From Rivularia sp034931125 (lineage in GTDB: Bacteria > Cyanobacteriota > Cyanobacteriia > Cyanobacteriales > Nostocaceae): a stretch of 64,000 bases of DNA. The DNA is taken from the NCBI RefSeq assembly GCF_034931125.1, contig NZ_JAYGHM010000021.1, positions 38,356 to 102,355 on the forward strand. Direction: 5' to 3'. Position 1 is the stretch's first letter. Each line of letters starts with the position of its first letter. The position numbers and the translations under genes are program-made. The notes under the pieces are model-generated. The model was given only the letters and a program-made list of their open reading frames with translations. It was not told the DNA's origin and did no database searches. Shown in pieces: positions 9,803 through 16,635 of the stretch.

Positions 9803-10613
9803 ATGAGAAATATGGAAATTACTACTAATTACGTTCAAATTCCTAATCAAAATCTATCAATTGATGCTTATTTAGCGCAACCAGTAGGTGATGGTAACAG
9901 GAGTGCGGTTATTGTCTTTCAAGAAATTTTTGGTGTTAATGCCAATATTCGAGATATTACCGAACTTATTGCTAAACAGGGATATATTGCGATACCTTCG
10001 GTGAGCTTCGCTTAACGCACCTGCGATGTTTCAACGAACTGCTCCGGGTTTTGAATTTGGCTTTAGCGCGGAAGATGTTGGTTATAGTCCAGAAGCTTAT
10101 CGTCTGGGTTTAGAATATTATCAACAGGTAAAGTATCAAGAAATATTTAGCGATATTCAAGCTACAATTGCTTATTTAAAAAGTTTACCTAATGTTAAAG
10201 TTGATTCTATTGGCTGCATAGGTTTCTGTTTTGGGGGTCATGTGGCTTATATGGCTGCAACTTTACCCGATATTAAAGCAACAGCTTCGTTTTATGGAGG
10301 TGGAATTACTACTTCTAGTTATGGGGAAGAAATTCCTACTTTGAATCGTACTTCTGAGATTCAAGGTACTATTTATACGTTTTTTGGCACCAAAGATACA
10401 TTAGTTTCTCAGGAAGATAACGAAAAAATAGAGGCAGAATTAAAGAAACATAATATCACTCATCGCGTATTTAGATATGATGCAGGACATGGATTTTTTG
10501 CCGGTTTTTTTGTAGATAATTATCCATTTTTAGCACAGAATCCAAGTATAAATAGAGAAGCTGCTATTGATGCTTGGAATCACGTTCTCGAACTGTTTGA
10601 AAATAATTTGTAG
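9803..10613 (+). pseudogene. Dienelactone hydrolase family protein, broken by a 25 bp insertion
   Basis: Two consecutive frames (9803-10015 and 10026-10613) together make one dienelactone hydrolase of about 245 residues. The first has IVFQEIFGVNANIRD and GYIAIP. The second has MFQRTAPGFEF, the nucleophile elbow GFCFGGHVA (Cys nucleophile), and H474-type GHGFF near the end. The family normally reads AIPAMFQRTAPGFE, and here 25 extra bases (9998-10022) separate P from A, adding a TAA and shifting the frame. The rest of the reading frame is well preserved, so the break looks recent, or it is a sequencing or assembly fault. Confidence 0.8.
9998..10022. repeat. 25 bp insertion within dienelactone hydrolase gene
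   Basis: The inserted bases begin TCGGTGAGCTTCGCTTAACG and end CACCT. They are flanked by CCT on the left (9995-9997) and end in CCT (10020-10022), consistent with a 3 bp target duplication. They introduce an in-frame stop and a +1 shift. Confidence 0.7.
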
Positions 10614-10623
10614 AATTTACTTT

Positions 10624-11565
10624 ATGTCTTTGTTTTCTCGTTTATCGCTATTAATTTGCGGAACTGGTTTTGCATTATTAACTTTTTTACCTTCAGTTAC
10701 TAATGCTATAAAATCAGATGATTATGGATTAACAAACCGCAGAGACGCAGAGAGCGCAGAGGGAAGAACGCAAGAGGAAATTAATAGGAGAGGTTTTGTC
10801 AATTCTAGTTTTCAATCTGAGTCAAAGTTAAAATTTTCAGCAAATAGGGTTGATTTTGGAACTGTTTTCAAAGAGCTTGGTATTGAAGGGTCTATTATAA
10901 TTTATGATGCGAGTAATAATAAATTTTACGAACATAATTCTCCTCGCAATTCTAAAGCTGTTTTCCCTGCTTCCACGTTCAAGATTTTAAATACTTTAAT
11001 TGCGCTACAAACAGGGGTGATTCGCGATGACGTATCTGTTTTAACGTGGGATGGTATCAAACGGGATATTGATGTATGGAATCAAGATACAAACCTTCGT
11101 CAAGCTTTTAAAAATTCAACGGTTTGGTTTTATCAAGTTTTAGCTCGGAAAATCGGACACGAGCGGATGCAAAAGTTTGTTGGTCAAGTAGGTTATGGAA
11201 ATCAGCAAATTGGTCCAGCAGAAAATATTGATAAGTTTTGGTTAGAAGGACCTTTACAAATTACACCCAAGCAACAAATAGCATTTTTACAAAAGGTTCA
11301 TGACGGAAAATTACCCTTTTCACAACGCAATTTAGATTTACTCAAAGATATTATGATTATGGAGCAAACCCCAAATTATACTTTGCGAGGAAAAACGGGT
11401 TGGGTAACTAGTACAAATCCTAAAATTGGCTGGTTTGTGGGATATTTAGAACAGAATAATCAAGTTTATTATTTCGCTACTAATATTGATATGCCAGATA
11501 TTAAACTTGCTGCTGCTCGAATTCAAGTTACTCGTCGTTGTCTGCAAATGTTGGGATTGTTTTGA
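10624..11565 (+). CDS. Class D (OXA-type) beta-lactamase
   Basis: The 313-residue protein from ATG 10624 has a signal-peptide-like start (residues 1-28). It carries the class D active-site set: S117-x-x-K120 (PASTFKI), S165-T-V (NSTVWFYQ) and K257-T-G (GKTGW). WLEGPLQITPKQQIAFL is also typical. The predicted role is hydrolysis of beta-lactams in the periplasm, through a carboxylated lysine. Residues about 37-58 (NRRDAESAEGRTQEEINRRG) look foreign: they are the translation of a dispersed cyanobacterial repeat inserted in frame between the signal peptide and the mature domain. The active-site domain appears intact. Confidence 0.88.
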   Translation: MSLFSRLSLLICGTGFALLTFLPSVTNAIKSDDYGLTNRRDAESAEGRTQEEINRRGFVNSSFQSESKLKFSANRVDFGTVFKELGIEGSIIIYDASNNKFYEHNSPRNSKAVFPASTFKILNTLIALQTGVIRDDVSVLTWDGIKRDIDVWNQDTNLRQAFKNSTVWFYQVLARKIGHERMQKFVGQVGYGNQQIGPAENIDKFWLEGPLQITPKQQIAFLQKVHDGKLPFSQRNLDLLKDIMIMEQTPNYTLRGKTGWVTSTNPKIGWFVGYLEQNNQVYYFATNIDMPDIKLAAARIQVTRRCLQMLGLF

Positions 11566-11642
11566 ATTGAGTATTATTACGAAGGTCAAAATCAAACAAA
11601 ATATTTACATTGTATGTGTTTACTGAGTATTCCTTCGTGTTT

Positions 11643-12122
11643 ATGCAATTACCAACAATAATCTACCTTGCAAATGCAGGTATCCCCCTTTTTACTCAAA
11701 GTGTCTTCTACCAAATAATATTGCTGATTCCAATTATTGCAATTGAAGCTTATATTTTAAGAAAAATACTTGCAATTAATGTATTTCAAGCAAGTTTAGT
11801 TTCAAGTGCTGTAAATATTGTATCTACTTTAATTGGAATAATTATTTTCCTTGCAATTGGGATCGGGTTCGCGAGTACATTTCCTCAAACAGTAGTTCAA
11901 CCTGGTTCTTTTCCTCATACACCAATCGATCTGATAATTTCATTAATACCGATGTATTTTGTTTCAGTTTTTTTCGAGTCTCTATTTGGAGCTTTGCGAC
12001 TGAAAAAGATTTCACGTCGTAAGGTTTTGAGAACATTTGCGATCGCGAATGCTTATACTTACTTAATGCTTGAATCTTTAGCAATTTCTCAGCTTGTTAA
12101 GGGATATATCGAGAGAAGATGA
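11643..12122 (+). CDS. Hypothetical integral membrane protein
   Basis: From ATG 11643 the protein has 159 residues (an earlier ATG at 11610 gives 170). It contains about four hydrophobic segments: IILLIPIIAIEAYIL, VSTLIGIIIFLAIGIGFA, LIISLIPMYFVSVFF and a weaker one near AYTYLMLESLAIS. A basic loop (LRLKKISRRKVLRT) lies before the last. I do not recognise the family. It stands about 80 bp after the beta-lactamase gene and could be co-transcribed with it. Confidence 0.6.
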   Translation: MQLPTIIYLANAGIPLFTQSVFYQIILLIPIIAIEAYILRKILAINVFQASLVSSAVNIVSTLIGIIIFLAIGIGFASTFPQTVVQPGSFPHTPIDLIISLIPMYFVSVFFESLFGALRLKKISRRKVLRTFAIANAYTYLMLESLAISQLVKGYIERR

Positions 12123-12309
12123 ATATATCCTGTACTTTTACAGGGATCTGTGGAAATTTCTTTGGATAAACTCTTGTAAATGTGCTTTTTTGTAACAGTT
12201 CTGGGTGGACTTTTATGTTTACGAGTGTGGATGTTCGAGCGGTTTAATCAGGTGCGTTGCGCTGAGCGACAACACACCCTACAATTAAACTTATACTTTG
12301 AATTAAACT

Positions 12310-13062
12310 TTAAACAAATTTTTTCGCTGCTTCAAACCTTGTATTAACCTCATCCCAATTAATCACATTCCACCAAGCTTCTAAATAATCATTACGACGG
12401 TTTTGGTAATTAAGATAGTATGCGTGTTCCCAGACATCGTTACCCATGATAGGATATTTACCTTCACTAAAAGGACTATCTTGGTTAGCCGTACTCATCA
12501 CTTCTAATTTGCCATCTTTATTAAAAACCAACCAAGCCCAACCACTACCAAAACGTTTTGTACCAGCTTCGTTAAACTGGTTTTTAAAATTGGTAAAACT
12601 GCCAAAATTATCCTTGATTGCAGATGCGATCGCACCGCTAGGTTCCCCTCCACCCTTGGGTTTCATGATTTTCCAGAACATTGAGTGGTTCACATGACCA
12701 CCACCATTATTCTGTACTGTTTTGCGAATATCTTCGGGTACGCTATTAAGATTACCTAATAATTCTTCTACGCTTTTTTGCTTGAGTTCTGGATGTTTTG
12801 CCAAAGCTGCATTTAAGTTTTTCACATAAGCTGCATGATGCTTGTCGTGATGAAACTCCATTGTTCTAGCATCTATATGGGGTTCCAACGCTTTATAATC
12901 GTAAGGTAGAGGTGGTAACTTTACAGCGTCCGATGTATTTTGGGCAATTGTCGTACTAGTCGAGGTAGAAGATTTTTCACCCGCTAATGCACAACTCTCC
13001 AAAGCAAATGTACTTGCACTAACTCCGAGTAAATATAAAAAATGCCGACGTTTCAAAGTCAT
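12310..13062 (-). CDS. sodA: Manganese superoxide dismutase, secreted or membrane-anchored
   Basis: This enzyme dismutes superoxide to H2O2 and O2. The 250-residue protein matches Mn/Fe SOD from LPPLPYDYKALEPHIDARTMEFHH. Predicted metal ligands are H71, H126 (NHSMFW), D209 and H213 (NDVWEHAYY). GSGWAWLV and ANQDSPF favour the manganese type. The N-terminus has a twin-arginine-like KRRHFL, then a hydrophobic stretch ending ALESC, so export, possibly as a lipoprotein, is likely. Because it lies on D1 it would leave the chromosome of heterocysts. Other SOD genes elsewhere presumably remain. Confidence 0.92.
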   Translation of the reverse strand: MTLKRRHFLYLLGVSASTFALESCALAGEKSSTSTSTTIAQNTSDAVKLPPLPYDYKALEPHIDARTMEFHHDKHHAAYVKNLNAALAKHPELKQKSVEELLGNLNSVPEDIRKTVQNNGGGHVNHSMFWKIMKPKGGGEPSGAIASAIKDNFGSFTNFKNQFNEAGTKRFGSGWAWLVFNKDGKLEVMSTANQDSPFSEGKYPIMGNDVWEHAYYLNYQNRRNDYLEAWWNVINWDEVNTRFEAAKKFV

Positions 13063-13125
13063 AACGCTAACCCTAAGTAATTTATTCTTATTTTCTAAGA
13101 TTTAGGGTACAAAATAAAACAAATC

Positions 13126-13728
13126 TCAACCATTTTGAATCATCCAAACTAGAATCCCCAGAATTTCTTCTACAGGTGGAAGGGGATAATCCATCAAATC
13201 AATCGTGACAATATTTTCTTCTATCTTCAAAAATCGCCATTGTGTACCGCTGGTAATAGAACCATATATTACCGGAACAGGACGATTTTTTGCCGCGTTG
13301 AATCTTTGTGCTGCAACCATTTCTGCCATACATTGGCCAAACCCGGTTCTTAAATCGGCTTTTTTTGCTTCCACAATGACGATTGCAGGTGCTTCAATTT
13401 CTAGCACTTCGGGGGAACGACTTAAAAGGAAATCGCATTTCCCATTTAATCCAATCGATTCATCAATTGTGAAATCTTCCCCCGAAAATAAACTGATCTC
13501 TCGATTTAATATCCGTCGAACTTCTAGTAGTACTGGGTAAACAATTCCTTCCGAGCGTGCTTTTTCACTTGCACTAGAAACCAGAGGGAGACTTTCTTGA
13601 AGATACGATGTTAGTGTTGCAGATGCTTGAATAGGTTCGGTGCAAGGAATAAATCGTCCACCTTCGTGTGTTTTTAACCCGAAAGCTTCTTTCGCTTTAC
13701 TAATATTGGTAAACTGACTGTAAGGCAT
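13126..13728 (-). CDS. PD-(D/E)XK nuclease-like hypothetical protein
   Basis: The 200-residue protein has a restriction-endonuclease-like core: GKCDFLLSRSPE supplies the Asp, and AIVIVEAKKADL supplies the E-x-K. This arrangement resembles the N-terminal domain of type I restriction HsdR subunits, but no helicase domain follows. Cyanobacteria carry many such stand-alone proteins of unknown role. The gene diverges from the next one, with start codons only about 110 bp apart. Confidence 0.55.
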   Translation of the reverse strand: MPYSQFTNISKAKEAFGLKTHEGGRFIPCTEPIQASATLTSYLQESLPLVSSASEKARSEGIVYPVLLEVRRILNREISLFSGEDFTIDESIGLNGKCDFLLSRSPEVLEIEAPAIVIVEAKKADLRTGFGQCMAEMVAAQRFNAAKNRPVPVIYGSITSGTQWRFLKIEENIVTIDLMDYPLPPVEEILGILVWMIQNG

Positions 13729-13841
13729 AATTACTGTCTCCCGTGCAAGCCTACGTTTATAGTAAAGCAGTAGATAGATTTATTTACCTTAATATCGGCA
13801 ATTTGGTACTATTAACGAAGTGGACGAGTGCAACTAAACTT

Positions 13842-14420
13842 ATGGCAAAGCGTAAGAAAGACAATCTCAAGTGGATTAAAGAAACGCTTGAACTCAAACC
13901 CGATCATCATTGGGAATCTCCACCGGAGTATAAGATATTTGTCGCGGGTAGAGGGGCTGTTCGCTTCAATGTCCCTCATGATTGGCATTTTGAACCAAAA
14001 GAAAATTCCTTCAGGTTCTGCGATCGCAAACCACCTGATGATGATTGTGGTTTAGAAGTATCTTACAACCATTTACCCCAAAGAGATTGGAGTTTGTTTC
14101 CCCTCAAACGGACTTTGAAGCAGATAATCGCAGATGACACTCGGAACCCTTTTGAAGTTGGTGAAGTAATTACCGTCAAACGTCAAACTGCTCGTATAGT
14201 TTGGATTGAGATGCAATTTATCGACACACAGGAAGAACCACGGGAAGCTTTTTCCCGAACCTGTATTGCGATCGGTTCCAATATTCAGTGTTTAATTACA
14301 TACGAGTTTTGGGCGGATCAAGCCGAGCAATTAACACCCGTATGGGATGAAGTAATCCGGAGTCTCACTTTAGGATTATATATTCGCGACCCCAGGAGTG
14401 GTTTAGCTTTTCCAGATTAA
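13842..14420 (+). CDS. Hypothetical protein
   Basis: From ATG 13842 (MAKRKKDNLKWIKETLELKPDHHW) the protein has 192 residues; an earlier ATG at 13743 would overlap the divergent promoter region. It is rich in aromatic and charged residues, with FVAGRGAVRFNVPHDWHFEP and FSRTCIAIGSNIQCLITYEFW. No signal peptide or membrane segment is evident. The pattern recalls small PsbP/Mog1-like folds, but the family is not recognised with confidence. Confidence 0.6.
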   Translation: MAKRKKDNLKWIKETLELKPDHHWESPPEYKIFVAGRGAVRFNVPHDWHFEPKENSFRFCDRKPPDDDCGLEVSYNHLPQRDWSLFPLKRTLKQIIADDTRNPFEVGEVITVKRQTARIVWIEMQFIDTQEEPREAFSRTCIAIGSNIQCLITYEFWADQAEQLTPVWDEVIRSLTLGLYIRDPRSGLAFPD

Positions 14421-14468
14421 ATACGCAACGGATATAGTAATTGCGATCGCAACGAAAAAAGCGTAAAT

Positions 14469-14996
14469 ATGATGCGACAACTAAAATATTACATTGCTTG
14501 CAGCGTCGATGGATTTATTGCCAGAAAAGACGGTTCATTTAACGATTTTCTTTTAGAAGGTGAAGCTGTAAATGATTATATTGAGTCTTTACAGTTGTTT
14601 GATATCGTTTTGATGGGACGCAAAACTTACGAGGTGGGATTAAAAGAAGGTAAAACTAATCCTTATCCGATGACGAAAAGTTACGTATTTTCACGTTCTA
14701 TGAAGGAAAGTCCCGACGAGCAAGTAGAATTGGTTTCGGAGAATGCGATCGCACTTATAAAAAGTTTAAAAAACGAATCAGGAAAAGATATTTACCTTTG
14801 TGGTGGTGCGAATTTAGCTACAACGTTGTTTACTGAAAATTTGATTGATGAAATCATTTTGAAAGTGAATCCCTTTGTGATGGGTTCGGGTATTCCGCTT
14901 TTTGGTGAAATTATTAAACCAACTGCTCTAGAACTTATCAACAGCAAGATTTATGAAAATGGTGTTGTGCTGCTTAATTACCGAGTTAAATTCTGA
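14469..14996 (+). CDS. Dihydrofolate reductase-like / RibD C-terminal domain protein
   Basis: The 175-residue protein has the RibD-C/DHFR-like fold signature: YYIACSVDGFIARKDGS at the N-terminus, VLMGRKTYEVGL for the nucleotide-binding region, and IYLCGGANLATTLF then NPFVMGSGIPLFGE. Such stand-alone members are NADPH-dependent reductases whose substrates are usually unknown, so DHFR activity should not be assumed. The 3' end overlaps the convergent kinase gene by 19 bp. Confidence 0.82.
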   Translation: MMRQLKYYIACSVDGFIARKDGSFNDFLLEGEAVNDYIESLQLFDIVLMGRKTYEVGLKEGKTNPYPMTKSYVFSRSMKESPDEQVELVSENAIALIKSLKNESGKDIYLCGGANLATTLFTENLIDEIILKVNPFVMGSGIPLFGEIIKPTALELINSKIYENGVVLLNYRVKF

Positions 14997-15607
14997 GTAA
15001 TTTTCTCCGACATTAATTCCATAGATTTATTCGCAAGTTCGTCTACCGTTAACGTAGATTCCACATCAATAGATATAAATCCAAGCTGCTCAACTAACTC
15101 CATCATGCGTTTATTGTACAAAAGGGTACGTTCAAGAAACTTTTGAATTAAATACTTTTTATCCTCACCTAGATTATTAAAATTGCTTTGATTATAAATT
15201 CGATTTTGAAAAAGGCGATCGCGAGCGGTAAGCCAAATCGCTTTAAGATGATTTTCGTTAACTAAATTCGCTACCAATCCCGGATATAATGCCGAGCCTT
15301 CTATAATAAGATATTCCTGAGAACTAACAATATCTTCTACTTGCGGTAAAACATTTTTTTCATAATGCGATAATACATCTGAAAAAAGACCGTCGGTAGA
15401 CAAATTTCTATAATGTTCTGCGACGTTTTCTGGAATAGCCTTCCCGTTTGCTCCTACCCAAGGTCGTCCGGGATGACGAGCGAGTTTGTCCGTAGAAAGA
15501 TAATTCCAATTAAGCTTTGCAGCAGTATATTCAGCAAGAGTTGATTTACCTGCATGAGAAGAGCCACCAATCAGAATTACCCGCATTTGAGCGAGCGATT
15601 TATTCAT
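14978..15607 (-). CDS. P-loop kinase-like protein
   Basis: The protein has 209 residues (202 if the start is the second Met, MRVILIGG). The Walker A motif GGSSHAGKST is near residues 14-23, followed by LSTDKLARHPGRPW and IIEGSALYPGLVA. This resembles AAA-type small-molecule kinases annotated as 2-phosphoglycerate kinase-like. The substrate cannot be inferred. It converges on the DHFR-like gene with overlapping 3' ends. Confidence 0.65.
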   Translation of the reverse strand: MNKSLAQMRVILIGGSSHAGKSTLAEYTAAKLNWNYLSTDKLARHPGRPWVGANGKAIPENVAEHYRNLSTDGLFSDVLSHYEKNVLPQVEDIVSSQEYLIIEGSALYPGLVANLVNENHLKAIWLTARDRLFQNRIYNQSNFNNLGEDKKYLIQKFLERTLLYNKRMMELVEQLGFISIDVESTLTVDELANKSMELMSEKITQNLTR

Positions 15608-15632
15608 AAACCGATATTGTATTCTTGGGTGA

Positions 15633-15759
15633 TAAGCTGATGTGCAGCTAAATTGTATAATGCGTTAGCGAAGCGTGTCCTACGGACATAACCGTGAAAA
15701 CATTGTAGTGCGAGCATCTTGCTCGCTAGTCTTATACAAATTAAATGCGTAACAACTTA
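15633..15759. mobile_element. MITE-like repeat, copy 2
   Basis: This unit of about 127 bp begins TAAGCTGATGTGCAGCTAAA and ends TTAAATGCGTAACAACTTA, matching copy 1 at 8704-8831. The centre differs: it carries GTGTCCTACGGACA and GCGAGCATCTTGCTCGC hairpins. It lies between the kinase and helix-turn-helix genes. Confidence 0.65.
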
Positions 15760-15761
15760 AT

Positions 15762-16229
15762 TTAAGCAGTACTAACCACAAAGCTATCTTCTTTAGCTTC
15801 GATCTGAGATTTTGTACGTTCAATTTCCACCGACGAATAAGTTTCAATCCAAACTACAGCACCAGAATTCAAAGGTTTTTCAGGTCGATAGATTATTTCA
15901 CAAGGACCGTTAACCTTTACCGAATAACCGTAAATATTGCGATCGCCATGTTTGACTGAAATTACGGGGACTAAATCTTGTTGTTTGAGATTTTGTTGAA
16001 TTCTATGCCTATTTATATGAATTTTAGTTTTTGCCGGATTTCTGATGCACCATTTGGCTTTTGGACCGCGACTACCCCGACTAATAATCGGATTTCCTTC
16101 AAATAAAGGTATTATCCAACTTCTCCCAACCTTATAAGCCCCTTTTACCCTACCTTGAGCAATTAAGTAACGCATTCTAGAGGTTGAGATGTTTAAAATT
16201 TCTGCGGCTTGGCTAGTGCTTACATACAC
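15762..16229 (-). CDS. Excisionase-type helix-turn-helix DNA-binding protein
   Basis: The first 45 of 155 residues (MYVSTSQAAEILNISTSRMR, then GRVKGAYKVGRSWIIPL) form a MerR/excisionase-type helix-turn-helix with wing. Residues 60-85 are basic, and the rest (HGDRNIYGYSVKVNGPCEII) is a small beta-rich domain of unknown role. Proteins of this sort bind DNA as regulators or as recombination directionality factors. Its presence on D1 makes it a candidate helper for XisA, but similar proteins also occur outside elements, so this is inference. Confidence 0.7.
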   Translation of the reverse strand: MYVSTSQAAEILNISTSRMRYLIAQGRVKGAYKVGRSWIIPLFEGNPIISRGSRGPKAKWCIRNPAKTKIHINRHRIQQNLKQQDLVPVISVKHGDRNIYGYSVKVNGPCEIIYRPEKPLNSGAVVWIETYSSVEIERTKSQIEAKEDSFVVSTA

Positions 16230-16561
16230 GGCAAAAAAACTATTGCGATTAAAATTTAGTTTATCAGTTCTTGGGGTACATTTTTTCCGCTCGAAAATAG
16301 AACCGCGATCGCAATTAACATTTCTTCAATATTAGGTATCCTCAAACAGTATATTTAAATCGTGAGTTGAAAAAATATCATGGGATTTCTAGATACTAGT
16401 ACAGCACGGCGTAAACAAGCCACCCATTTTAAATCAACACCCTTATCTCATAAGCTTTTTTAATTTTTAATTCCGCAACGCGGTACTAGTACTCCACCAC
16501 ATAAGTTGTCAGGGGTCATCGTAGTGCGAGCGTCCCGCTCGCTCGTTACATATTAAAAAAA
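16230..16561. other. Spacer with short palindromic repeats
   Basis: About 330 bp without a gene. It contains a GCGATCGC-containing stretch near 16305, a GGTACTAGTACTCCACCACA motif near 16481 that recurs near 49670 in H1, and a GTAGTGCGAGCGTCCCGCTC hairpin near 16520. Confidence 0.5.
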
Positions 16562-16593
16562 AATTCCCGATCGGCTTACCACCAATCGGGAAT
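16562..16593 (-). terminator. Rho-independent terminator of fusA
   Basis: The stem arms AATTCCCGAT (16562-16571) and ATCGGGAATT (16584-16593) are perfect complements. On the minus strand the stem is followed by a run of T (complement of the A-run 16555-16561). It lies about 45 bp after the fusA stop codon. Confidence 0.85.
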
Positions 16594-16635
16594 TTAAGTT
16601 ATTACGAAATTAGAACTAATGTTCTATCTCAAAAC

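Noticed and set aside
16395..16545. Possible CRISPR-like array from repeated palindromes
   Set aside because: Repeats are not evenly spaced, have no unique spacers of constant length, and no cas genes are present anywhere in the window.
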